Shown here piece after piece: positions 12,486-22,984 of a stretch of DNA of 64,000 nt (its first letter is position 1; each line of letters begins with the position of its first letter). The stretch spans positions 64,433,646 through 64,497,645 of the forward strand of contig JBANSL010000014.1 of NCBI GenBank assembly GCA_037127255.1, written 5' to 3'. Under the pieces are notes generated by a model. It did no database searches, was not told the origin of the DNA, and was given only the letters and a program-made list of their open reading frames with translations. A program made the translations under genes and the position numbers. The DNA comes from Persicaria tinctoria (taxonomy: Eukaryota; Streptophyta; Magnoliopsida; Caryophyllales; Polygonaceae).

Positions 12486-12984
12486 CTCCCTCTGTTAATT
12501 AAAACTTGTCGTTTACTATTCATGCACGTTTTTTAGAATGATAAAAACTACATAAAACATTAACTTTTTTTTACATTTGTTTTTATAAATTCATACTTAA
12601 TATATAGTAATAAGTATGAAATTATTTTTAAAAAATATTAAAAAAATTTAATATTTTATATACTCCCTCCACTAATTAAAACATGTCGTTTTAGACATTT
12701 GCACATTTTTGTTAGGAAAGCAAATAAAAGCAAACAAAAATACACTTATATCCCTAATTATTACTTTACTTTTTTCACTTTATTGAAAATTATAACTAAC
12801 AAATCCCTAATCATTACAAGTGTATTTTTGGAAAGTGAACACCAAAATACCTAAAATGACATGTTTTTCTTAATAAAATTTTACTCCTAAAGCGACATGT
12901 TTTTCTTAACGGAGGGAGTGATTTTTAACACCTCAAAAAGTGTGCATAAATAGTATAACGTCAAGTTTTAATTAACGGAGGGAG
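12486..12984. mobile_element. Stowaway-type MITE (outer)
   Basis: The termini are CTCCCTCTGTTAATTAAAAC and its near-complement ending ATTAACGGAGGGAG, flanked on both sides by TA (12484-12485 and 12985-12986), the Stowaway/Tc1-mariner target site. It has no coding capacity and is interrupted by a second Stowaway at 12663-12918. Confidence 0.85.
12663..12918. mobile_element. Stowaway-type MITE (inner, nested)
   Basis: The 256-bp element begins CTCCCTCCACTAATTAAAAC and ends TTAACGGAGGGAG. The TA duplication is intact on the left and mutated to TG on the right. Subterminal inverted blocks around ACATGTCGTTTTAG strengthen the call. It sits inside the outer element at 12486-12984. The split MITE at 35974-37745 belongs to the same family. 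Confidence 0.8.
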
Positions 12985-13509
12985 TATGTTTTGCGAAGAG
13001 CTAGGGAGTACATATAGGATGTGTATGGGTGTAGAAAAAAAACAGTTAAAAATTAAGTTGAAGTAGGGGTTTATTTTTTAATTAGGTTAAATGGGTGTAT
13101 GACAGCCTAAAAACAGGTAAAAACTGTTAAGAAAAAAGTTAAAAAAAAAGCTAGAAAATCGTGCTTATTTGGGTGTTTATTTTGCAAAAGTATTGTTTTA
13201 CCCTTTCCCTTTTATCTTATTTGATTTGAAAGTACCACAATACCCCTAATAATAACTAAATAAACTCCACCTTTTACAAATAAACTATTTTCGCCCCATA
13301 CGCAGATTATATTGTTGTTTAAAATTTTAACTACTTTTACCTTCTGTTTATAAAATTTACACTTTTATAATTTTAGTCAGTTTATTAACATCGCCTCATA
13401 CGAACCCATAGACTTGTCCATTGATATAATCATTTATCATATATACTCATCCATATGTTAAATGATATTTTTCATCAAAAGACAAGACAAGGTTCAATTT
13501 TCTAAACAG

Positions 13510-13740
13510 AGACTTCTGCAATCTGTATAGGAATGCAACAAACTATCTCCATAGGATTTCGTAAAGTCATCATTAATATTGAATGGGACAACTTTGAAGT
13601 TATAAAGGCGATAAGAGATAACAGTAATATCAAGTGGGAAATTATGCGCCATGCTGAGAAGATCAACCTACTCTTAGGTTCCTTTGATCATATTCAGTTC
13701 AGACATATATTGTTTTAGGGAATCAAATAAGATAACATAT
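13510..13740 (+). pseudogene. LINE RNase H-like relic
   Basis: A short plus-strand frame with GFRKVIINIEWDNFEVIKAI followed by QFRHI. This resembles the middle and end of the plant LINE RNase H domain (a G-shift-hhhE-DN-hhhh pattern followed by an H-containing strand). Both ends are degraded and no reverse transcriptase remains. The identification rests on this pattern only. Confidence 0.45.
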
Positions 13741-13855
13741 TACATTGATGATTAAGAAAATGTCTTGCAATTTCAGCAAAGTCTTCTTAATGTTTGTCTA
13801 CTGTCAAAAAAATACATATAGACTCGTCCATTTATGAATAGCTCCATATTTTCGA

Positions 13856-14084
13856 TTTTTTTTTTGTAACGTAGGGATTTCGAGGTTATCGACTAGTTCC
13901 CCACGGGTTCGAGCCCTAACCTACAAAAGACGCGAATCGGTAAGTCATCAGGCAATCTCACCCAAGTCAATGAAGACTTGAGCACCTACTAATTATACAA
14001 ATTGTGTAAGAGGCGGGGATTTGAACCCTTAACTTTTTGTAAGGGTTATCTCTCATTTACCACTGGGACAAGAAGTTATTGGTT
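13856..14084 (-). mobile_element. tRNA-derived SINE with target-site duplication
   Basis: On the minus strand the element has an A box (TGGTAAATGAG), a B box (GGTTCAAATCC) at normal spacing and a short poly(A) tail. It is flanked by TCCATATTTTCGA at 13843-13855 and TCCATATTTCCGA at 14085-14097, a 13-bp duplication with one difference. It would have been transcribed by RNA polymerase III and mobilised by a LINE. Confidence 0.8.
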
Positions 14085-14705
14085 TCCATATTTCCGATAT
14101 GATTCCATCTTGTTATGGGTCTAATTAACCAAATAAAAAAAAGGAGTTTTTAAAGGGGAGGAGAACACAAGTCGCATGTGACTTTTCAATCGGCCACTTT
14201 TGGAACGCCATATACGGAGTATATTTTAACAAAATACGTACTCTTCTACTACTAGTCTACTTGTACCATATTTTAGGCAGTTGTAACGTTTATTTGATAA
14301 AATGATATGACAAGTTGACAACCAACCACCTAACTTTACCATCAATCTCCATCTTATACGTATACTCATAATGTCATATGTAGGGGGTGAGCATGGGACG
14401 GGATGAGACGGGACGGAATTTGGGTAATACCGCATTTTGTCCAACGTATTTTTTATAGGACATAATCGATTTTTTTTTTCAAATCCCGTCGGACCTTATC
14501 CCACATAGAACGGGACGAGATGAAATTTGTCCCTTGTAAAGAAAATAAAAAATAATCTAATTAGCTTAAAAAGTTGCAAATTAATAATCTCATTACAAAT
14601 TAAAGTATTACATACCGTGGGGCGTGGGCACTAGCAAGTACTCCAACAAATTAAAGTATTAGATGATAGGGTAAATCCTCTGCCCTAAAACCCCGTCCCA
14701 TGCAC

Positions 14706-14993
14706 AATCCCGCCTCATAAAATTATTTTGTCATTAAATTAATATTAAAAAATTACATACTTATTATAACATATTTGAAAAAAATCTCAAAAAACCAACT
14801 TACAAAAATTATAAAGAAAGATTTTTTAAAGTTTGAAAAAGATGTTATTTTACTATATATTTACAAAAAAAATTATAATTTGTTATTTAAGATTTTTTTC
14901 AAATATGTTATACTAAGTATGTAGAAGCTAAATATATTTTTTCTTTAAATTTTTTTAATATTGATTTAATGGCAAGATAATTTTGTGGGGCGG
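14706..14993. repeat. Fold-back inverted repeat
   Basis: An arm at about 14706-14790 (starting CGCCTCATAAAATTATTTTG) is repeated in inverted orientation at about 14885-14993 (ending AAGATAATTTTGTGGGGCGG). The arms are long with few mismatches, so the transcript could form a hairpin. It probably represents a fold-back MITE whose exact ends I could not set. GGGACGGGA-type repeats at 14395-14720 flank it. Confidence 0.6.
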
Positions 14994-15179
14994 GAAGTTG
15001 GGGCAAAAGATTTGCTTAGCCAAGTTAGTGCCAACGGTAAAGTCTTTTATTATTCTTATATATTTTTAATGTTTTATTTTAGTTCTTAAATTTTGGACTT
15101 AAATAAATATTAGGGTCATTTGCAAAACTAACCCAAAAACCCGGTCCCCCAGTCCATTATCCATACAAATTGCAAAATA

Positions 15180-15555
15180 TAACTTCCTCTCTCAAAATCT
15201 CTCGTTACCTCACCGGCTGCACCCAGTGGAGAGAGAAAGAGAAAAGCAACATGACATTAATTGCCCACCACTGTCACCCATCCAAAGCCCTTTCTCTCTA
15301 TGCCTCTCTCCACATCTCTTCATTGAAGAACTTATTTATTCTTTGATTTATCTGTCATTTATCTCTCTGCATTCGAGGGTGACGGGATCTTCATAGGAGC
15401 TTGAATTCAGCCTGCGCCGCTAGTGTGAATCGTCGCCGGAGCACCGCTTTGATGCCTTCGTCCTTCACCTTTGTTCTGATGGCTTTTCCATGTCAATTCG
15501 AGGCGAGTGGAGGCCGAATTTGGAGTAGATGAGGTGGAATCAAAGTGGAGGAGTG
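15180..15555 (+). other. UTR-like segment, unidentified
   Basis: CT-rich sequence with GAGAGAG runs that becomes GC-richer towards 15500, resembling a plant 5' leader. No conserved open frame follows; the sequence passes straight into retrotransposon-like DNA. It could be a promoter/leader relic cut off from its gene. Confidence 0.2.
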
Positions 15556-16300
15556 ATGAACGGTTTTTAGTCGCGTAAACCGTATCAAAATAAATTCGAA
15601 CCTATCTAAATAATGTAGTGTGGTAAGCACGAGTCGATCCCACAGAGAATCAAGTTATTCCTAAGTTAAGTTTATTTATCACTTAGTATGAAACGGGGTT
15701 GATTGAAATAAGAAAGAAAATAAAATAAACTATAAACAAGTTGATGCAAACAATTTAGAAAAGATCGCTCTACCTACAACTATCCACTTTATTTGGTTGA
15801 ATTGATATTGTAACTTCATCTTGCCCTTTTATGATTTTTACGAATGCTCTTGTCCCGACCTAATATAGTTACTAGTCCAATCAGTCCTAGAAACCCTTAT
15901 CAATCGAACAGTCCCTAAAGAAGGATTTAACCCAATTGATAGCTTTAAGATCAGAGATTAACCAAGGTATTTGCAATCCCTAAAGAGGGATTTAACAACA
16001 CATCCAACTTCCTACCCATCCAATTAGTTCAATCAGCCCTAAAGGGATAAGTTTGCTACTTTGGTTAAGGTTCACATTCAGGAATCTACAGAACCCTCCA
16101 AATTGCAAAATAATCCCATATATTACGAGTAATCTTCAAATTCATACGATCCAGTCCAAAAATGCCTAAAATATATAAAAACACTAGTGTAGGCTTCGAA
16201 AACTAAATAATACAAATTAACTATAAAATATGTAAACATGCTCTAAATTAATATGCAAATCTATACTTACAACAAGACTAAAATAGACTCTATCAAGGAG
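15555..16300. mobile_element. LTR-retrotransposon-like non-coding fragment
   Basis: Begins around TGATGAACGGTTTTTAGTCG and contains GGTAAGCACGAGTCGATCCC. Sequences of this kind are, as far as I recall, common in non-coding parts of plant LTR retrotransposons. No coding sequence or paired LTR is present. It abuts the copia RNase H fragment at 16303, so the two may have been joined by rearrangement. Confidence 0.3.
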
Positions 16301-16302
16301 CC

Positions 16303-16980
16303 ATCGAGGAGGTCAGTAGGGAGACTTCTTTATCTTACACATACTCACCAGATATTGCCTATGCAGTTCAACAGTTGAGTCAATTTCTTCTTCTTCTTCC
16401 TCGTAAACCTCATTGGTATGTCGTTGTATATCTGCTGAGATATCTCAAGGGGACATTCAATTTAGCTTTGTCATATCCAGCTTCCTCGTCTTTAGAAATT
16501 CGAGCATACACTGATGCAGATTAGGGAAATTGTATAGATACAGAGATGTCTCTGTCTGGTCATTGTGTGTTCATGGGTTCCTCCTTGGTGTCATGGAAGA
16601 TCAAGAAACAAAAGGTTGTTTCTAAATCTTCCACTGAAAGTGAGTATAGGGCAATGTCCACGGCTGCCAGTGAGTTGGTCTGGGTACAGGGATTGATGTC
16701 TGATCTAGGCATTTCTATTGCTCTCCCTATTAGCTTGTTTTGTGATAACAAGTCAGCTCAACAACTAGTCATCAACCCTGTGTTTCATGAACGCACAAAA
16801 CATGTGCGGATCGACTCACATTTTGTTCGAGAAATGGTTCAACAGGGCTTCCTTTCCACAAGAAATGTACCTTCTTCTCTACAGTTAGCTGACATCCTTA
16901 CTAAAGCCCTGGGAGCTCATCAGCATACCTTCCTACGCGCCAAGCTTGGTCTTGTTTACCCTATGGTAAGTCCAGCTTGA
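16303..16980 (+). pseudogene. Ty1/copia 3' end of pol: RNase H fragment
   Basis: Starts in the connection region (VGRLLYLT in one frame, then PDIAYAVQQLSQFL in another, so a frameshift is present near 16345). From 16546 it reads 144 codons of copia RNase H: SWKIKKQKVVSKSSTESEYR, FCDNKSAQQL, HERTKHVRIDSHFVRE and LADILTKAL, ending in a TGA just before the polypurine tract. The 5' nine-tenths of the element is missing. Nucleotide divergence from the minus-strand copia at 6757-10783 indicates a different family. Confidence 0.85.
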
Positions 16981-17180
16981 GGGGGGGGGGGGGGGGGGGG
17001 GGGCTATGGGTTCATATGGGTGTTAGTTAGGAGTGTAATTTGGTAATTCCCCTAGAGGTTGTTAGGCTCAACCGAACACCAGCTTATAAAAGCTGTTTTG
17101 GCGTCATTTCCCTCTTTGTAACAAACTGTGTTCTCGTTTCGATTCACACTTGTTCAAAGAACCACCCATTTCTAGCACAA
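16981..17180 (+). mobile_element. Polypurine tract and 3' LTR of the plus-strand copia fragment
   Basis: A run of about 22 guanines directly follows the RNase H stop codon and serves as an (expanded) polypurine tract. It is followed by an LTR-like stretch with a TATAAAA-type box (CTTATAAAAGCTG) near 17085. The right LTR end is not resolved because there is no partner LTR. Confidence 0.55.
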
Positions 17181-17773
17181 AAATTTAAATCAATGTACAA
17201 ATCTAAAACTTATACGGAGTATATATTCTTCACCCTGTAAATTCCCGTCTTTGTATTCAACATGAAATAAATGCAAATATTGACAAAAAAAAAAAAAAAA
17301 ACTATAGACGAAAATGAAAGTTGTATACCAAGTCAAGGGTATGTATATATTATCGCATAGTCAATTCCTACATATTAAAAACCCTACATATAACATGCTG
17401 AATTTAATCCCTACATATTAAAGAAGAAGGAAAAAACATGTAACATGCTGAATTTAATCCCTACATATTAAAAACCTGGTGTTTTAATTGCATCCACAGT
17501 CCACACTTATCATAACGTAGTTAAACATTGCAGGGTAAGTTTGATGCGATCATTTGTAATTGCGTGTCCAAATTCTTGATATGAATTTATGGAGTAATCC
17601 GTAGCATTTAAGGGCTCGTTTGGTTAGGTGAAATTCACCCCATCAAACACTTTGTTTGACTTGGGCCAAAAATAAAATGTTTTGTAAACGGACTCAATTC
17701 AATGAAAGTGTTAATGAGTTCTAATGATTCGGCCCAATCTATTACCCCTCATTTTTTAGGGGTTTTCATCTCA
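17181..17773. other. No gene seen; short repeats
   Basis: AT-rich sequence. A segment with AACATGCTGAATTTAATCCC occurs twice (about 17392 and 17446). From about 17608 it resembles a degenerate Tourist/Harbinger-type end (GGGCTCGTTTGGTT). Confidence 0.4.
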
Positions 17774-18466
17774 GGGCCCGTTTGGTTCAAGGGGGGGAAA
17801 GTAAAGAGATTGATTGCCTTTATTAGAAGGGAAAGGAAAGCATTAGTGTTTGATTGTGTTTTTGTTTGGTTGACTTGAAAGGTGAATCATTGAATTCCTT
17901 ATTGCCTTTGTAAATTTTTGGTTAAATTGATTTAGGAAAAGGTTATGATTAATCATCTCATAAATTCAAATGTTTATTGTTTTTTTTTTAACAAGTATTC
18001 CACAAGATATCTAAAACAGACAATATCCAACAAAAGGTCTTAAACATATAATATCTTACATAATATTTGAAACGGACAATATTCAACAAATGATCCGAAA
18101 CAGACAATATCTAATAGAAGTTAAAGACAATATATCCAACAGAAGATCTGAAACAAACAATATCCAACATAAGACCTGAAATAGATAATATCTAAAAAAA
18201 GATCTGAAACAGAAAATATCTAACAGAAGTTAAAAGACCATATCCAACATAATATTTGAAACAGACAATATCAGTTGTTTCTCCTCTTGAGAATGTCTGA
18301 AACATATTGCTTCTTGAGTATTGTGTCTGCTTGGAAGAAAATCCGGAGTTTGTGTTCCTCGCCCATCAAAGTTGTTGCCACCTGTGTATTTAAATAACTC
18401 AGTTTTCTACCATAATTGAGTGTTTTAATGATACAAATATAAAGAGCAACGACAAGTTTACCTCTA
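17774..18466. repeat. Left arm of the Harbinger long inverted repeat
   Basis: 693 bp that include the transposon tip, an AT-rich stretch of short GAAACAGACAATATC-type repeats (18010-18270), the final exon of ORF1 (18271-18381), the last intron and the last bases of exon 2. It matches 20307-21008 in inverted orientation, with only scattered differences and small indels. Because it contains part of a gene in correct context, this arm is the probable source copy. Confidence 0.85.
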
Positions 18467-19408
18467 AAGCATCCGATGGAGATAGAAAATCCAACTTAAG
18501 CACCTCATCCAATACTTTATTGCTTTCACCTTCCAAAGTTTTCTTCCTCTCATCTTCATTGATCCATGCTTGAGCCATTGCAACCAAACTCGAATTCATA
18601 TCTTGAAAGACCTTTCCAAACGATGTAGTGACTGAGCCAAATGCAGAGGTTAAATCCCCAACTTCATCATTTTTCTTTGTCGATAACTTCAGTTTCTTTC
18701 CTAACCTCACTTGAGATTTCCTCTTCCTTAAACCGCTTGCACCACTTGCTCCGCTTGCACTGCTTGCACCAGATTCAGTTTCGGTCTCAATATCAAATTC
18801 TTCATCAGTATCGATTGTAAAAGGCTCGTGTGTGATCTCAAAGTCTATGTCATGGACAGCTTTCTCAAATGACTCACTTGCTTCTCCTGTAGCTCTGTCT
18901 TTACCATAAATTTCAGCAAGCACTTCATAATGTGGGAATGGTACTGCGTATAACTCTTTTGCTTTCTTATGAGTCTGATAATATCGAAATAAAGGTTCAA
19001 TATTTATTCCAAGGAAATCTATAGAGAAGTAAACAATGATTAAAAAAAAAATAAGTACCAACAAGTTACCTTGATCCATTCTTCATAAACAATTCTCTCC
19101 ACTTGTAGCATCTTCTTCTCACTGTCCCATCCAAACTCGGAGATGCCAAGCATTTCAGCCATTGCTGAGTACTTCTCTGACCAATGCTTCAGCCTTGAAT
19201 CAATATGAGGCTCCGCTTTCAAGCCACAATGAGGAAGCTTTGTTAGGATCATCTCCTCCAACTTGTTCATATAGCCACCCTAAAACCCACTCTCGCCTTT
19301 CCACTTTGGATCACGAGACAAGTTCAACAAGGCATCAATTAGTGTAGCGTCTTCTTCGTTCGTCCAAAACCTCTTGTTTCTACCTCTTCCTTGAATAGTA
19401 CCATCCAT
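18271..19408 (-). pseudogene. Harbinger ORF1: Myb/SANT-like DNA-binding protein
   Basis: Three exons can be read: 19408-19070, 18974-18462 and 18381-18271, all joined in phase 0 with GT/AG borders, for 320 codons. The N-terminus carries a Myb/SANT-like domain (RFWTNEEDATLIDALLNL ... FGWDSEKKML) as in the accessory protein of PIF/Harbinger elements and related host proteins. PFPHYEVLAEIYGKDRATG is the usual conserved linker. An acidic/Ser-Gly-Ala-rich segment and a Lys-rich stretch follow, and the C-terminus reads KLRIFFQADTILKKQYVSDI. Codon 43 is TAG, in the context GESGF*GGY, so the gene is broken unless read through. ORF1 normally helps the transposase enter the nucleus and bind the ends. 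Confidence 0.75.
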
Positions 19409-19486
19409 CTTATAGCTTAAAACAACAAAGTAGAACAACACATAGTTAGAAAAAATAGTTCCCATAAATTCAGTTCAGTACTGAAT

Positions 19487-19850
19487 AATTCAAGTACAGT
19501 ACAGTTCAGTACAGAAAACAAAGCAGTTCAGTACAGAAACTCAAACTCATAGAAACTCAAACTCAAAGCTTAACAAACTCAAATTCAGTTCAGTACAGAA
19601 ACTCAAACTCAAAGCTTAACAAACTCAAATTCAGTTCAGTACATAAACTCAAACTCAAAGCTTAACAAACTCAAATTCAGTTCAGTACAGAAACTCAAAC
19701 TCAAAGCTTAACAAACTCAAATTCAGTTCAGTACAGAAACTCAAACTCAAAGCTTAACAAACTCAAATTCAGTTCAGTACAGAAACTCAAACTCAAAGCT
19801 TAACAAACTCAAATTCAGTTTAGTACAGAAACTCAAACTCATAGAAAGTG
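19487..19850. repeat. 46-bp tandem repeat upstream of ORF1
   Basis: About seven head-to-tail copies of a 46-bp unit that begins CAGTTCAGTACAGAAACTCA; copies differ by only a few bases. It lies immediately 5' of the ORF1 start on the minus strand, between ORF1 and the transposase fragment, so it would form part of the ORF1 promoter or leader. Confidence 0.85.
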
Positions 19851-19936
19851 CTAGTAATGAATTCAAGCTTAACAAACTCAAAGTACTTGGCAAAAAGTTG
19901 AACAAGTTTCCCTAGATCAAATCAGTTTCCCTAGAT

Positions 19937-20284
19937 CTAACCATGTCTAGATCTCCATCTATTGAACATCTCTTGAGCTAGAGTGTTTCTAAAACCAGTC
20001 CAAAGATCTGAAGTTTCGATGCTAGTAATGAATTCAATTTCTTCTTCATCAGAATCATATTCTTCCTGCTCATGTTCATCCTCTTCATCCTCTTATGTCA
20101 TGTATCCTTCTTCTTCATCGATAGGCATGAGTCTTCTTATTAGGTTGTGCAATAAGCAACATGCTAGGAAAATACGGCCTTGAGTTTTGATTGGAAAAAA
20201 CGAAGAGCTTCTAAGTATTGCCCATCTCCCTTTAAGCACTCCAATGCATCGCTCTACCACATTTCTAGCTCTAGCGTGTTTCAT
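19937..20284 (-). pseudogene. Harbinger DDE transposase, C-terminal fragment
   Basis: 116 codons of the transposase C-terminus. RNVVERCIGVLKGRWAIL and FLACCLLHNLIRR match the conserved end of the PIF/Harbinger catalytic domain. An acidic tail follows, with a terminal TGFRNTLAQEMFNRWRSRHG. A TAA interrupts the frame at 20093-20095. Everything upstream, including the catalytic Asp residues, is missing; the frame ends against the inverted arm. The fragment is bracketed by a 26-bp direct repeat (19910-19935 and 20285-20310, beginning CCCTAGATCAAATCAG), which marks the rearrangement junction. Confidence 0.75.
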
Positions 20285-20306
20285 CCCTAGATCAAATCAG
20301 TTTCCC

Positions 20307-21008
20307 TAGAGGTAAACTTGTCGTTGCTCTTTATATTTGTATCATTAAAACACTCAATTATGGTAAAAAACTGAGTTATTTAAATACACAGGTGGCAACA
20401 ACTTTGATGGGCGAGGAACACAAACTCCGGATTTTCTTCCAAGCAAACACAATACTCAAGAAGCAATATGTTTCAGACATTCTCAAGAGGAGAAACAACT
20501 AATATTGTCTGTTTCAAATATTATGTTGGATATGGTCTTTTAACTTCTGTTAGATATTTTCTGTTTCAGATCTTTTTTTAGATATTATCTATTTCAGGTC
20601 TTATGTTGGATATTGTTTGTTTCGGATCTTCTGTTGGATATATTGTCTTTAACTTCTATTAGATATTGTCTGTTTCGGATCATTTGTTGAATATTGTCCG
20701 TTTCAAATATTATGTAAGATATTATATGTTTAAGACCTTTTGTTGGATATTGTCTGTTTTAGATATATATCTTGTGGAATACTTGTTCAAAAAAATAATA
20801 AACATTTGAATTTATGAGATGATTAATCATATCCTTTTCCTAAATCAATTTAACCAAAAATTTACAAAGGCAATAAGGAATTCAATGATTCACCTTTCAA
20901 GTCAACCAAACAAAAACACAATCAAACACTAATGCTTTCCTTTCCCTTCTAATAAAGGCAATCAATCTCTTTACTCCCCCCCCCCCCCCCCATGAACCAA
21001 ACGGGCCC
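20307..21008. repeat. Right arm of the Harbinger long inverted repeat
   Basis: Inverted copy of 17774-18466. It carries a plus-strand copy of the last ORF1 exon (the codons for KLRIFFQA and SDILKRRNN are still readable at about 20391-20501), plus the last intron and the transposon tip. Homology begins at TAGAGGTAAAC, with TAGAG shared by both flanks. This arm occupies the place of the transposase 5' end. Confidence 0.85.
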
Positions 21009-21439
21009 TAAGATAGAGCAGCCACCGAAAACGTAAGGCGGAGCCTCCCTAATAAGATCAAATTGTAACACAGAAAAAGCGTCTGTTGTTACTGTCAAAT
21101 CTTTTGCTTCCAGAGTGCCAGGAAGTTGCTTACTAAAAATTATCGTCAAATATATGTAGGATTAATCAATAGATTTTAGTGTTGATTATTAAAAAATTTG
21201 TCAACCCGAAAAGTCAGTATCGACAAAATTGATAATATATCATTTTAGCGATGTCGACTTTCCGTATCAAACAAACTTTTTTACCTCACGTACTCTTTAC
21301 AGAAAAAGATATATGCCCCCGATTATGGGTGAGTACTAACTACAAATTAGTACTGCATCAAACGAGACATTTTGGAAAATATTGGATTTAGTAATGGTCT
21401 AATGGAAAATACGTAACGATAAAGAAATGAGATATATAT

Positions 21440-21493
<54 letters not shown>

Positions 21494-22397
21494 TCTCCCT
21501 CAAAATTCAATGGTGATTGCGTAGTAGCCTAATTAAAATGAGGCGGGAGAAACTCAACCGATTGGAAATTTCATGGGAAGCACTCCATCTCCTCACGTGA
21601 CTTGTGACCAAACACTTTTTCTTTAAAAAAAAAATGTTGGAAATCAATCGAATTACCAGACAAGATTGGTAGATCGAGATATCAATGAATCAACAGACAT
21701 ACAGATCGTCGTACAATTGCACATAACAAAAGTATACAAAAAATGCAATACAATATAAATATAAATAGAAAAACAAAAGCGGAATGTAAGCTGGGCCAAC
21801 GGTACTATAATTGAATCCATTAATAGTTTATTATTATTTTTAACTAATATATATAGGTTTTTATATTATTTTAAAAAACAATGTAAAAGATTTATTTTTT
21901 TTTCAAAATTAATCAAATAATGTAACTAATCTTAGGTTGCGTTTGGTTAGGGATGAAGAGAATGAAGGTTATCTTTTACAATTGTTGGGGTAGAGGTTTC
22001 GGAAATATCTCTCGTTGATATGGCGTATAAAATTACAATTATACATTAAATTAAAAAATAAAAAAAGGCAAGAGGTGAAGGATAATTTCGTGCCGGCATT
22101 CCCTTCAAGAATGGAGAAAAAACCTCAAATCTCATCCTCTCCACGTACTCCCTCCTTCAACTTGGTCCACTCTCTATCAAACACCCTGCAATGAACTCCG
22201 AAGAAAATTTCTACACTCACACAAAAGTGTTGTTCCATAATATAAATTTTCTATATAAAATTTGATTTATTTTCCTTTTATTCCTTTCTAAAAAAAATAA
22301 AGCCTAAATTTCATTTTTGATTAGGAGTACTGCTAGTGCTACCCGAGCCCAATGGGGAACCGCCTCGGTATATAGGATATGGGGTGTCCAACTCATT
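21009..22397. other. Mostly non-coding; one coding-like fragment
   Basis: At 21010-21149 the minus strand reads a coding-like stretch (LPGTLEAKDLTVTTDAFSV and onward to APPYVFGGCSI) that ends at the Harbinger insertion; I do not recognise it. The remainder is AT-rich with a (TA)n tract and a CGTTTGGTTAGGG Tourist-like motif near 21940. Confidence 0.35.
21427..21490. repeat. (TA)n microsatellite
   Basis: An almost uninterrupted run of alternating T and A over about 60 bp, with one G near the left end. Confidence 0.95.
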
Positions 22398-22746
22398 AGA
22401 CTATCCACAATGATTTTGTCTATAATATATACATTTGCACATGGTGTGTAAAAATACACTTTATTTTTTGGTATTTTGCTCCAATGGTCAAATGTGTATT
22501 TTTTACACACCATTCAAATACAATTAATTTAAAAAAAAAAAGAAAACAAAAATCATAAAAAGCACACCAATAAGATTGTCTTGCTTTTTGAAAAAGTTTT
22601 TGCACATGGGGGAGGTGATGTGCTCAAATTTGCACATCACATGCTCAAATGTACACATTTGCACCCCCAAAAACAACCAATTGAGCTCAAAAATATCCAA
22701 AAAATACACATTTAGACATTTACACACAACCATTGGAGTTAGTCTT
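22398..22746. mobile_element. MITE, family A, copy 1
   Basis: The ends read AGACTATCCACAATGATTTTG-like on the left and CAACCATTGGAGTTAGTCT on the right, an imperfect terminal inverted repeat. The interior has TGTGCAAATTTGAGCACA-like blocks that recur at 58622-58944. Non-coding. Confidence 0.6.
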
Positions 22747-22984
22747 AGTAGCCAACGGTCACCATAGCATCTGAAACAATCCAACTCTACCCTCTTTTTT
22801 ATAGAAAGAACCAGTGGTATCATGCCACGTGTTGAGATCCATCGGATTTCCATGGTCCACGCAACGAGTCCGGATCTCTACAAGTGTATGGACATAAATA
22901 TCCTACTTTTTTTTCATTATGCCTGTGTCTGTGTGTATATATAATATACTATTTTTTTTTTTAAAATGGTAAGCGATTAGGATA

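Larger units (their letters stand above)
17774..21008. mobile_element. PIF/Harbinger element with 0.7-kb inverted ends
   Basis: The termini are GGGCCCGTTTGGTTCA at 17774 and its exact complement ending at 21008. They are flanked by TCA and TAA, a 3-bp target site of the TWA type with one substitution. Inside, on the minus strand, are a Myb/SANT-like ORF1 (18271-19408), a 46-bp tandem array and only the C-terminal part of a DDE transposase (19937-20284). The outer about 0.7 kb on each side are inverted copies of each other, far longer than normal Harbinger termini. The copy is non-autonomous and both genes carry nonsense codons. Confidence 0.85.

Noticed and set aside
16303..16980. That this RNase H fragment is the missing 3' end of the copia at 6757-10783
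   Set aside because: The short overlapping segment (VGRLLYLT) is too different at nucleotide level and the strand is opposite; it is a different copia family.
16981..17002. Long guanine run as an assembly artefact
   Set aside because: It stands exactly where the copia polypurine tract belongs; the length may be inflated by slippage or sequencing, but the position is meaningful.
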